NCBI GenBank assembly: GCA_029012165.1
Contig: JAQXLO010000010.1
Location: 1-36,716, forward strand
DNA from: Oscillospiraceae bacterium
Lineage (GTDB): Bacteria; Bacillota; Clostridia; Oscillospirales; Acutalibacteraceae
DNA length: 36,716 bases
Direction of reading: 5' to 3'
Position 1 is the stretch's first letter. Every line of letters starts with the position of its first letter. The translations under genes were made by a program, and so were the position numbers. Under the pieces are notes generated by a model. That model was given only the letters and a program-made list of their open reading frames with translations. It was not told where the DNA came from and ran no database searches. Shown in pieces: positions 7,261 through 14,868 of this stretch.

Positions 7261-7998
7261 TCACATATAGAATATATTGTCTTTGTATTCCTCAAAAATT
7301 TTACGGTTGTGTTCGTCCCCGCCGTCCAGATTGGCGCTCATGAAAACGGGCGGCACAATGCCATCTGCAATCAGGCACTCCACCGCTTCGATCACAATGG
7401 AATTGATCAGCGATACACCGACAGCCGTGGAGGTCGGTCCCATGGGCTCCGCCAGTCCCGGCACGGAAATCGCCGCATCACCGGGCACGCCGCAGTTGTC
7501 GATCACGCTGTCGCACACCTCGAAAAGACGCTTGCCGCCGGGGTGACGGGACGTGACGGACTTGGAGTGCTGCAAGCTGGTGAAGCCGATGGTATACACG
7601 CCCATCTTCCGTGCCTCCAGCGCCATTTCAACGGGAACCGTGTTGCGTCCGGAATTGGAGTGGATGATCAGGCAGTCTCCGGGCTGTACGCCGTTATCCT
7701 CCAAAATGATCTTTCCCAAGCCGGGCAGTCTTTCCAGCTTGCTGGTCATGGTGACGGGGCGTGTGTTGAGCATGACGCCGGAAAACAAAATCGGGTTGAT
7801 GATCGCCAGACCGCCGGTGCGGTAGAACACTTCCTCCGCCAGCATACCGGCATGGGAGCAGCCGAAAACAAAAACGCTCCTTTTGTTTTTAATGGTTTCG
7901 GCAATCACCCGTGCACCGTGCAGAATTTCATCCTGCTGTGTGGAATAGGCGGTCTCGATGGTGTCCAAAACCTTTTGAATATACGCCTTGCTCTGCAT
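7261..7998 (-). CDS. SIS-domain sugar-phosphate protein (UPF0309-like)
   Basis: A 245-residue single-SIS-domain protein. SIS folds bind phosphosugars, as isomerases or as effector-binding domains; this subgroup (UPF0309) has no settled reaction. Visible blocks are FVFGCSHAGMLAEEVFYRTGG (about 43-63), IIHSNSGRNTVPVEMALEA (about 120-138) and SVPGLAEPMGPTSTAVGVSL, which shape the sugar-phosphate pocket. There is no HTH domain, so it is not an RpiR-type regulator. It is the first gene of an operon with the GH4 alpha-galactosidase, 12 bases upstream of it. This supports a role in isomerising or sensing a sugar phosphate in the same pathway. A TATAAT lies 35 bases before the ATG. Confidence 0.82.
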   Translation of the reverse strand: MQSKAYIQKVLDTIETAYSTQQDEILHGARVIAETIKNKRSVFVFGCSHAGMLAEEVFYRTGGLAIINPILFSGVMLNTRPVTMTSKLERLPGLGKIILEDNGVQPGDCLIIHSNSGRNTVPVEMALEARKMGVYTIGFTSLQHSKSVTSRHPGGKRLFEVCDSVIDNCGVPGDAAISVPGLAEPMGPTSTAVGVSLINSIVIEAVECLIADGIVPPVFMSANLDGGDEHNRKIFEEYKDNIFYM

Positions 7999-8032
7999 AC
8001 TCCTACCCCGATTCTACAATTAAATTTCATTT

Positions 8033-8061
8033 ATTATACACCTTATGGAAAAAGAAATAAA
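8033..8061 (-). promoter_or_regulatory. Promoter of the SIS/melA operon
   Basis: On the minus strand TTTATT (8056-8061), a 17-base spacer and TATAAT (8033-8038). The -10 is perfect and the -35 poor, which suggests that expression may need an activator or be modest. Confidence 0.55.
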
Positions 8062-8270
8062 GGGTTTTTTGAAATTTTTTGGAGAAAACAGCAAAAAGAC
8101 CGGATATAAACATTCTATGCTATGGCAAACAGGGTACAAGCACATGGATTTTTCGGATATCCTTAATTAGTCCAATGGGACAGCTGCACAGCCGGTGCTG
8201 TGCCGACTGCGGCAGGCTGAATTGCCAAAACATGGTCAAAGCAAAACAGCGCCTTTTTCTTTTTTGCGGG

Positions 8271-8299
8271 TTGCATTATTTATGGTTTTCCGCTATAAT
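8271..8299 (+). promoter_or_regulatory. Promoter of the GDPD-like gene
   Basis: TTGCAT (8271-8276), a 17-base spacer, then TATAAT (8294-8299), 31 bases before the ATG at 8331. Close match to the sigma-A consensus. Confidence 0.75.
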
Positions 8300-8330
8300 G
8301 TTAAAGACTATTTTGAAAGGTGGTTTTTCC

Positions 8331-9347
8331 ATGAAAGCTTCAAAGAAAATTTTGATCGCCGTTATTGCCGTCATTCTCGTTGCGGCAATCGTTTTGGGCG
8401 TTGGCTATATCGTTTTATCCAAAAAGGTTCCGACTTTGAACGAGGATGCGGAAGGTCTGTCCGATTTCAGCACACGCACCACCTACACCGTCGTCAAGGC
8501 GCCGTATATCCAAAGCGGCGTCATGGAGACCCGCACGGGGATTCAGGACTTTTGGACGCAGAACAAATACAGCTACGGCGTAGAGCTTGTCCTGCAATGC
8601 ACCGCAGATGATGAGCTTGTCGTCCTGTCCGAGCCGCTTCCCGGTCTGAGCAACGCCGAGTCCGTGCTTGGCAAGGATGTTTCCGTCAGCGGCAACACGC
8701 TGAGCAAGCTGCAAAAGGTCAATCTGCTGTACAACTACACCGATGCGGACGGCAAAACACCCTACAGGGACTACGGCAAGTCGGAGCTAAGTCAGGTCAC
8801 GATTCTGTCTTTGGACGAACTGCTCTACTACTTCAGCTCCCCCGTCCACTACACATCCATGCTCTTTTTCCGCTTCCTGGACGAATCGGCGGTGCAGGAC
8901 ATGAACGCTATGCTGGAGAAGCTTTCCCAGCTGCTGGTTCGCCACGGCTGTGCCCTCTCCTCCGTTTTCTGTCCGCAGAGCGACGCCACCGCCGCCTGCA
9001 TCGACAGCAGCTGTCCCGATCTCATGCGCACGGCGACCGAATCCGAAATGCGCAAGCTGTACTTCGACTGCCTGCTGAACAAATCTCAGGGCGAGCTGCC
9101 CTATGTGGTCGTAACGGCGGACAAGGATTCCCGATATGGCAGCGAAAAATTCATCCACTATGCACGCAATCTCGGTCTTGCCGTCGTCCTCGACAACGTC
9201 ACCGAGGACGAGATTCTGACCTATCGCAGCCGTGGGGCTACCGCCCTGCTGACCGCCGACGGCGAGAGCTTTAATCAGGTTCTGTCGGACGCAAGGAAGG
9301 CGGATCAGATTGCGAGACGGGAAGCAAAGAAAGTTGCTGCACAGTGA
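8331..9347 (+). CDS. Membrane-anchored GDPD-like TIM-barrel protein, probably catalytically degenerate
   Basis: A 338-residue protein with an N-terminal transmembrane segment (about 6-29), the rest presumably outside the membrane. The body resembles glycerophosphodiester phosphodiesterases. VELVLQCTADDELVVLSEP lines up with their ELDVQLTKDGVLVVIHD block, and ILSLDELLYYF with the later LEE strand-helix. The aligned catalytic Asp reads Val and the His-Asp pair reads Ser-Glu, so enzymatic activity looks lost or changed. I start it at the ATG at 8331, with AAAGGTGG upstream and a good promoter; upstream in-frame ATGs precede that promoter. Its 3' end overlaps the convergent lipoprotein gene by 77 bases. 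The fold assignment is moderate; a carbohydrate or cell-wall binding role is possible. Confidence 0.65.
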   Translation: MKASKKILIAVIAVILVAAIVLGVGYIVLSKKVPTLNEDAEGLSDFSTRTTYTVVKAPYIQSGVMETRTGIQDFWTQNKYSYGVELVLQCTADDELVVLSEPLPGLSNAESVLGKDVSVSGNTLSKLQKVNLLYNYTDADGKTPYRDYGKSELSQVTILSLDELLYYFSSPVHYTSMLFFRFLDESAVQDMNAMLEKLSQLLVRHGCALSSVFCPQSDATAACIDSSCPDLMRTATESEMRKLYFDCLLNKSQGELPYVVVTADKDSRYGSEKFIHYARNLGLAVVLDNVTEDEILTYRSRGATALLTADGESFNQVLSDARKADQIARREAKKVAAQ

Positions 9348-9771
9348 TCGCCTGCTGCGTGCCGTACAGCAAATAGCGGAAGTATTCCGTTTCCGTCTTT
9401 TGAATCTGGTCGGAATTCTCCATGATTTGGGCAAGAAAGGATTCCGGCACATCTTCCCCCAGCGGCGATGCCAAAACCGAAAAAGCGATCTGCGCAGTCT
9501 GCATAAGCTGCGCCGCATCCTTCGTTTGTGCGGTCAAAATGCAGTTCTGCACGGCGGCATCCGCATCCGTTTGCAGACGCAGCAGTACGTCGTCCGCCAC
9601 CACCAGCATTTCGTCTGCACTGCGGCGCATGACATCCGCTTCCGTGATCTGCACGGTTTGCGAGCGCTGATTAAACTCTTTGCAAAACAAGACCGTGTCT
9701 GTTTTTTCACTGCGGGCACAGCCGCAAAAAAGCAGTACGGGCACCAATACCAACAAAATTCCTCGGCGCAT
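9271..9771 (-). CDS. Putative lipoprotein, function unknown
   Basis: A 166-residue protein with a short basic-hydrophobic signal (MRRGILLVLVPVLLF) followed by a lipobox-like FCGC, whose Cys18 would be lipidated. The mature part is mostly helical and acidic (TDADAAVQNCILTAQTKDAAQL and similar), without a motif I recognise. An AAGGG site lies seven bases before the ATG. The gene is divergent from the acyltransferase gene (44-base gap). Its last 25 codons overlap the end of the GDPD-like gene on the other strand. The signal sequence, lipobox and RBS argue that it is real rather than a shadow. Confidence 0.65.
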   Translation of the reverse strand: MRRGILLVLVPVLLFCGCARSEKTDTVLFCKEFNQRSQTVQITEADVMRRSADEMLVVADDVLLRLQTDADAAVQNCILTAQTKDAAQLMQTAQIAFSVLASPLGEDVPESFLAQIMENSDQIQKTETEYFRYLLYGTQQAITVQQLSLLPVSQSDPPSLRPTEPD

Positions 9772-9815
9772 CTTCTCACCCTTTCATTTATTTCTATTGT
9801 TGGAGGATGTATAAT

Positions 9816-10739
9816 ATGAAAAATATCGCTGACTTTTTGGAGCTTTTCATGGACAAAACGGGATATCCCGAGGACGCCAAGGACACGTTCCGCAATATAC
9901 ACGCACAGCTTCTGCGCACACCGACAGCCGCTGAAAAATTCGACGGCATCCTTGCCGGCATGGAAAACGGCGGACGCAAGGAACTGCTGGTGGAAGCAGA
10001 CGCTCTGGCCGAGTCATTGGGCGTCCACCCCTACTCCATGGAGCTGTACGTTTTCATGGTACGTGCCCTGCCTTTGCGTGAGCGCTACAGACAGGCGGGC
10101 ATTGACGAGCAGGTCTACTGGGATTCCATGACCGATCTGCGGGCCAAGCTGATTGAATGCCGGGACGTTTACGGCGTCAACGGCTCCTTTGTGGCATCGT
10201 GGTTCTTCGGGTTCTTCGACATGACCCGCTTTGCCCTCGGTCGATTGCAGTTTGAGATCGGGCAGTTTCATCACGACAAGCCCTATCTCTGGGGCGATCT
10301 CGCCTTGCAGTCCGGGGACAACGCCATCAATATCCACATCCCCTCCCTCGGACCGCTCCCGACAGAATCCGTGCTCGACGCCCTGGGGCGGGCATACCGC
10401 TTCCCGTACTTTGAAAAGGTACGTGTACAGGGCTCGGACATCCGCCCGTTCATGTGCGGCTCCTGGCTGCTGTACCCGGGGCACAGGGACTTTCTGCCGA
10501 GCCGGTCGAACATCCTCAAATTCATGGACTGCTTCGACATCATCCGCTGCGAGGAAGAACGGGAGTTCGGCAACAAGTGGCGTGTCTTTGGCAAGGACAA
10601 GGACACCCCGCCCGAAAATCTGCCCACCGACACCGCCCTGCGCCGTGCCTATGCCGAACGCCTGCGGGCAGGCGGCATGACCGGCAGTGGGTTCGGCATT
10701 CTCCTGTTTGACGGAGAAAAAATCGTCAACCACCGCTAA
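9816..10739 (+). CDS. Acyltransferase-domain protein (NAT_N/GNAT_C type)
   Basis: A 307-residue protein of a family found in Firmicutes that pairs an N-terminal helical domain (about 1-125) with a C-terminal GNAT-like domain. Recognisable blocks are YGVNGSFVASWFFGFFDMTRFALGRLQFE (about 113-140), GDNAINIHIPSLGPL (about 160-174) and CGSWLLYPGHRDFLPSRSNIL (about 212-231). It probably uses an acyl-CoA, but no substrate is known. I use the ATG at 9816, which sits nine bases after GGAGG; the ATG three codons earlier directly abuts that site. The stop is 11 bases before the GH89 gene, whose RBS (AAGGAG) overlaps this gene's last codons, so the two form an operon. This pairing hints at handling an N-acetylated or acylated glycan, which is inference. 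Confidence 0.75.
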   Translation: MKNIADFLELFMDKTGYPEDAKDTFRNIHAQLLRTPTAAEKFDGILAGMENGGRKELLVEADALAESLGVHPYSMELYVFMVRALPLRERYRQAGIDEQVYWDSMTDLRAKLIECRDVYGVNGSFVASWFFGFFDMTRFALGRLQFEIGQFHHDKPYLWGDLALQSGDNAINIHIPSLGPLPTESVLDALGRAYRFPYFEKVRVQGSDIRPFMCGSWLLYPGHRDFLPSRSNILKFMDCFDIIRCEEEREFGNKWRVFGKDKDTPPENLPTDTALRRAYAERLRAGGMTGSGFGILLFDGEKIVNHR

Positions 10740-10750
10740 GGAGCTCGTAC

Positions 10751-12829
10751 ATGAATCGTTTATTTGAACGCACTGCCCCGGAGCTTTGCGCACTTTTGAA
10801 CTGGAAAATCGACGACCGCAGGGACGGTTCGGAGTTCTACGAGATTCGCCCGGACGGCGACAAGGTACTTCTTTGCGGCAGCAGCCAAACGGCTGTCGCT
10901 GCGGCGTTTTACCGTTTCCTCGGCGAATGCTGCGCTTTGGAGCTTTCCCCCTGCGGCAACACGAAAATCTACACCTGCGACAGTATTTCCATGCCGAAAA
11001 AGGTCATCACACAGACCATCCCCTATGACAGGCGCATGGGCATGACCTATGAAACGTACATGAACGACGCTTTCTGCTGGGACTGGGATCGCTGGGAACG
11101 GGAACTGGATTTCCTCGCCATGCAGGGCGTCAATATGGTATTCATGCCCGTGGGACAGGAAGCCGTCTGGTACTACGGTGCACTGGATATGGGCATCAAC
11201 CGGGAGGACGCCATGGAGTTTTTGTCCAGCCCCTGCTACTACCCCCTGCAGCTCGCCGGCAGACTGGACACCGTTTTCCCCATGACGGACACCAACTATC
11301 TCAAGGCACAGATCAAATTGGGACAAAGAATTGTCGAACGTATGCGGGAATTGGGCATGGAGCCCGTTCTGCCCGCCTTTAACGGGCACGTTCCCCAATA
11401 TATGAAGGGTTATTTTTCCGGTGCAGGACTGTTCTTCGTTATGCCCTACGGTCAATATCCCTTTACCTACCGTGTTTTTCCCGATGATGCGCTGTTTGAA
11501 AAGACGGCATTTGCTCTGGCGAACAAACAAACGGAATTTTTCGGTGAAGCAAAGTATTATCTTGCCGATCCCTTTTACGGCGTCTCGCCTCGCATGAAAG
11601 CGGACACGCTGCTGCCCGCCTACGGCAAGGCTATCCAGCGTACCATACAATCCCGGCATCCGGGTGCGGTCTGGGTTTCCCACGCCTGCGAACACACCGA
11701 CACGCTTTTGCGGGATGTGGACGCACAGTCCGTGCTGATTCTCGACACGGACGGCACAGCGAACAGTTTCGGCGGCAAGCCTTTCGTGTCCGGCACCCGA
11801 TGCAACTTCGGCGGGCACAGCGTCCTTTGCGGCAATGCCGACACGGTATTTCAAAAGAAAGACGCTGTGGGACGGGGCATTTTCTGCGAATATACCCTTG
11901 CCAATCCGCTGTACATGGACTGCGCCTTCCGTGCGCTGACCACACCCGACATCTCTGCACAGGACTTTTTTGTGCAGTCCGCCATCCGCCGCTGGGGCAG
12001 TGACGAGGCGTGTCTGCGGGAAGCCGCCAAACTGCTGTACGACAACTGCTACTGCGGTGCGCCGTCCGGGGCTGTCGGCTCTATCCCCGCTTGCAGACCC
12101 TCCACGGAACTTGCGCACACCGCTCCCGGCGACACATTGCAGCTGCACTACGACAACAAGGCGCTGTGCCAAGCGCTGGAATGTATGCTCGCTTCCAAAG
12201 GCGACTACACGGACGGCTACGCCTTTGACGTATGCGACGTCACACGGCAGATGCTCTCCAACTATGCACGGCGGCTGTATGTCGGCGTGATCGAGGGGTA
12301 CCAAAAGCGGGACAGCCGACTGTTCGAGACCTCGACCAACGCTTTTCTGCGTCTGCTGTCGGACATGGACAGACTGCTGCACACCCGGTCGGAATTCTGC
12401 CTGCACACCCATCTGCTCGCCGCAGAAGAACGTGCCGAGGGCAACACCAACAAGCAAAACTTCGAGGTGGCATTTCTCTCCAGCGTTTCCATGTTTGGCC
12501 CGTTCAAACAGCCGGAATTTTACGATATGCTGTGGAAGGAATGGGCGGATCTTTTGAACACCTATTATGCAGAACGCTGGCACGAATTTTTCTCCCTGCT
12601 GGCGAAGGGCTTCAAAAAACGAAAAAATATTTCCACCGTCTGCCGCAAACAGATCGACGGGCGCAATCCCTGCCGTGGTGACAAATTCGGCAAAACGCTG
12701 GACAAAAAGGAACGTCACTGGATCACCACCTGCAAAACAACGCCGCCCTCCGAGGAGGATACGCTGGAGGTTGCGGCAGAACTTCTGCAAAAGTACAAGC
12801 CCATGATCGAACGGGAATACATACAGTAA
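10751..12829 (+). CDS. GH89-family protein (alpha-N-acetylglucosaminidase-like), divergent active site
   Basis: A 692-residue protein with the NAGLU/GH89 layout: an N-terminal domain, the WDWDRWERELDFLAMQGVN block (110-128), GQEAVW (135-140), then GMEPVLPAFNGHVPQYM (202-218) and a helical C-terminal domain. GH89 enzymes remove terminal alpha-linked GlcNAc from mucin or heparan-type glycans. Two active-site positions differ from the family. The usual DPFHE/DTFNE motif reads DPFYG (273-277), replacing the acid/base Glu by Gly. The following QGW block reads SHAC (about 310-313). The second catalytic Glu seems kept (FCEYTLANPLY, Glu380). No signal peptide is visible, so it is probably cytoplasmic. 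It may have altered chemistry or only bind sugar. It is co-transcribed with the acyltransferase gene and ends before a strong terminator. Confidence 0.8.
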   Translation: MNRLFERTAPELCALLNWKIDDRRDGSEFYEIRPDGDKVLLCGSSQTAVAAAFYRFLGECCALELSPCGNTKIYTCDSISMPKKVITQTIPYDRRMGMTYETYMNDAFCWDWDRWERELDFLAMQGVNMVFMPVGQEAVWYYGALDMGINREDAMEFLSSPCYYPLQLAGRLDTVFPMTDTNYLKAQIKLGQRIVERMRELGMEPVLPAFNGHVPQYMKGYFSGAGLFFVMPYGQYPFTYRVFPDDALFEKTAFALANKQTEFFGEAKYYLADPFYGVSPRMKADTLLPAYGKAIQRTIQSRHPGAVWVSHACEHTDTLLRDVDAQSVLILDTDGTANSFGGKPFVSGTRCNFGGHSVLCGNADTVFQKKDAVGRGIFCEYTLANPLYMDCAFRALTTPDISAQDFFVQSAIRRWGSDEACLREAAKLLYDNCYCGAPSGAVGSIPACRPSTELAHTAPGDTLQLHYDNKALCQALECMLASKGDYTDGYAFDVCDVTRQMLSNYARRLYVGVIEGYQKRDSRLFETSTNAFLRLLSDMDRLLHTRSEFCLHTHLLAAEERAEGNTNKQNFEVAFLSSVSMFGPFKQPEFYDMLWKEWADLLNTYYAERWHEFFSLLAKGFKKRKNISTVCRKQIDGRNPCRGDKFGKTLDKKERHWITTCKTTPPSEEDTLEVAAELLQKYKPMIEREYIQ

Positions 12830-12843
12830 AAACACGCTTTCAC

Positions 12844-12887
12844 AAAAAACAGCCTGAGAAGCACTATCTCTTCTCAGGCTGTTTTTT
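12844..12887. terminator. Bidirectional rho-independent terminator
   Basis: A perfect 18-bp stem (AAAAAACAGCCTGAGAAG / CTTCTCAGGCTGTTTTTT) with an 8-base loop sits between the convergent GH89 and NimA-like genes. The A-run on one side and T-run on the other let it stop transcription from both strands. Confidence 0.95.
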
Positions 12888-12896
12888 CGTCCCGGG

Positions 12897-13364
12897 TCAT
12901 TTTCCTTTGCAGGATATTTTCTGTACCGTCAGTTTGAAAACGGCGACCGTCTCCAGCTCTGCGTCCGAATATTCCCATTCGGCGCTCTGTGTCGCCTGCT
13001 GCATCAAAGCGTTCAGTCCGATTTGTTTTTCTGCGGCGTCCTCCACGATTTGCAGTGTGCCCGTGCCGATGACGCTCTGAAAGGATGCTGTGTATTGGCA
13101 CGCCGTATCGCCCTCGATCAGGCGGTACTGTCCGTCCACTTCAAAACCCACGGTGGGATTTGATCGGCAGAGTTCATATTTTCTGCCCGCCTTTGCACCG
13201 TGAAAGTAGAAGGTATAGCGTCCGTTTTCGCACAGACAGCCGTAATTGACGGGGACGATATACACTTCCCCTTTGTCATAAAAACCGACACGCAGAATCT
13301 GTTCGTGGGCAAGGAACGCTGCGATGGCTTTTTCGTCGGTGATCTCTCTGTCGCTTCTGCGCAT
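12897..13364 (-). CDS. Pyridoxamine 5'-phosphate oxidase-family flavoprotein (NimA-like)
   Basis: A 155-residue split-barrel flavoprotein. The order EKAIAAFLAHEQILRVGFYD, VYIVPVNYG, YTFYFHGAKAGRKYELCRSNPTVGFEV matches the family that includes 5-nitroimidazole reductases (NimA). These proteins bind FMN; many members have no known substrate, so resistance should not be assumed. The FHGAKAGRK segment (about 53-61) is where FMN phosphate is usually bound. It is the last gene of the long minus-strand operon, four bases after phosphoglucomutase and ten before the shared terminator. No signal peptide or membrane segment is seen. Confidence 0.8.
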   Translation of the reverse strand: MRRSDREITDEKAIAAFLAHEQILRVGFYDKGEVYIVPVNYGCLCENGRYTFYFHGAKAGRKYELCRSNPTVGFEVDGQYRLIEGDTACQYTASFQSVIGTGTLQIVEDAAEKQIGLNALMQQATQSAEWEYSDAELETVAVFKLTVQKISCKGK

Positions 13365-13368
13365 CGTA

Positions 13369-14865
13369 TCACTCCTTCAAAAGGGACGTAAGCTTGCTGT
13401 AGTCAATGTCGGTATACTTTTTCGTAAACGCATACAGCGTTTGCAGCATTTGCAGCGTGCCGCCCTGTGTATTGCTCTCGGCGTTGATGACGATCACCGG
13501 GTCATGCACACTCAGGCGCACCAAGATCCAGCCGTCTCCGGCATCCGCATCGGTGGAAAACCGCACACCCTCGTAGTTGTCCGGAGCGACGGTGTAGCCC
13601 GCCAAAGCGCCGGCGAAGGCCGTCCAGCTTTCAATAAACTGCTCGCCCACCGTGCGGAAATCCTCGGAGAGAATGCGGAAGCGCACTTCGTTCTCCTCCG
13701 CCGGAACCGCAAGACCGTCCAGCAGGGCGGACAGATTTTCCTTGCCCAGCTTCGCCATGCGGATAATGATGCGGGTCATCAAATAGGCGCCGTCATCCAA
13801 ATTATAGTTTTCCCGGAAAGCCGCATGACCCGATGTTTCCATCGCCAGCGGACAGCTTTCCCCCGCCTTGTTCAGCTCGATCATCTTGTCAATGACGTTC
13901 TTGTAGCCACGCTTAAAGCGCAGATGCTTGCCGCCGTGCGCCTCGATGAACTTTTGCAGTCCGTCGGACGTCACGGAGTCGGTCACCACGGTACCGCCGG
14001 GACAATCCTCCAAGGCGATTGCCGCCGCCAGCGCCACAAGACGGTTGCGGTTGATCTCCACGCCCTTGGCATCCACGCATCCGGCACGATCCACGTCCGT
14101 GTCAAAGACGATGCCCAGATCGGCACCGCTGTCCACGGTCGCCTCGGCCGCCATGCGCATGGCGGTCTTGTCCTCAGGGTTGGCAATATGGTTCGGGAAG
14201 GTGCCGTCCGGCTCCAAAAACCGACTGCCGGAAATGTCGGCGCCCAAGGGCGCCAGTACATTTTTGGCGTAGAACCCGCCGACGCCGTTGCCGGCATCCA
14301 CAGCGATTTTATAGCCCAGAAGCGGCTGTTCCCCGCCGCCGATGCCGTCCCGGATCTGTCGGCGCAGGATCGCCGCATAGGTTTCCATAAAATCCACCGA
14401 CTCTGCCTTGCCGCCCTCAGCGTCCGGGAAGTCGTTCGCCTCGGCAAGCGTCAGGATCGCCGCAATATCGCCGCCCTCCAGTCCGCCGTCCCGGGTGAAA
14501 AATTTCAACCCGTTTTTGTCCATGGGATGGTGGCTCGCCGTGATCTGCACGGCGCCGTCACACGAAAGCTCCACCGTTGTCAGGAACATCGCCGGCGTGG
14601 AGGACATCCCGCAGGATTTGACGCAAACGCCCATGGACAGCAATGCCGCCGTCACTGCGGCGTCGATGCGCTCGGAGGACACCCGGGAATCATGACCGAC
14701 CGCCACCGTCAGCGTATCTTTTTTCGTATATGTACGCAGCCAACAGACAAAGCCCTTTGCCATGCGGGCAACGACCTCGTCGCTCAAATACAGCGGATCC
14801 TCCGTCTGTACACAGCCGTAGCCCCGAATATCCGTGCCGCTTTTGAATCCTTTCCAGTTCACCAT
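13369..14865 (-). CDS. Phosphoglucomutase/phosphomannomutase (alpha-D-phosphohexomutase)
   Basis: A 498-residue enzyme that interconverts hexose-1- and hexose-6-phosphates. The phosphoserine loop is TASHHPMDKNG with Ser111, the Mg2+ loop is FDTDVDRAG (254-262), and the sugar-binding loop resembles ETSGHAAF (about 354-361). The phosphate-binding end (RFSTDADAGDGW) is present, so all four domains appear complete. GlmM-type enzymes are shorter and read DGDxDR in the metal loop, so glucose or mannose substrates are more likely. It lies three bases after the methionine gamma-lyase-like gene and four before the NimA-like gene. The product would link glucose-6-phosphate to nucleotide-sugar synthesis, in line with manA, rmlB and the sugar dehydrogenase elsewhere in the window. 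Confidence 0.88.
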   Translation of the reverse strand: MVNWKGFKSGTDIRGYGCVQTEDPLYLSDEVVARMAKGFVCWLRTYTKKDTLTVAVGHDSRVSSERIDAAVTAALLSMGVCVKSCGMSSTPAMFLTTVELSCDGAVQITASHHPMDKNGLKFFTRDGGLEGGDIAAILTLAEANDFPDAEGGKAESVDFMETYAAILRRQIRDGIGGGEQPLLGYKIAVDAGNGVGGFYAKNVLAPLGADISGSRFLEPDGTFPNHIANPEDKTAMRMAAEATVDSGADLGIVFDTDVDRAGCVDAKGVEINRNRLVALAAAIALEDCPGGTVVTDSVTSDGLQKFIEAHGGKHLRFKRGYKNVIDKMIELNKAGESCPLAMETSGHAAFRENYNLDDGAYLMTRIIIRMAKLGKENLSALLDGLAVPAEENEVRFRILSEDFRTVGEQFIESWTAFAGALAGYTVAPDNYEGVRFSTDADAGDGWILVRLSVHDPVIVINAESNTQGGTLQMLQTLYAFTKKYTDIDYSKLTSLLKE

Positions 14866-14868
14866 TTG

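Larger units (their letters stand above)
7999..8330. other. 332-base divergent intergenic region with an inverted repeat
   Basis: No gene is supported here. It holds a minus-strand promoter for the SIS/melA unit near 8033 and a plus-strand promoter at 8271-8299. Between them, at 8186-8203, is a perfect inverted repeat GCACAGC-CGGT-GCTGTGC inside a GC-rich stretch (8170-8222). The stretch lies upstream of the plus-strand transcription start, so it is not that gene's leader. It could be an operator or a small structured RNA; no known riboswitch class was recognised. Confidence 0.4.

Noticed and set aside
8079..8330. N-terminal extension of the GDPD-like protein
   Set aside because: It would be translated from sequence upstream of the promoter at 8271-8299. 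The transmembrane segment and a good RBS begin at 8331.
12897..13364. NimA-like gene as a nitroimidazole-resistance determinant
   Set aside because: The family is broad and most members have other or unknown roles. Nothing in the sequence or context, such as an insertion sequence promoter, supports resistance.
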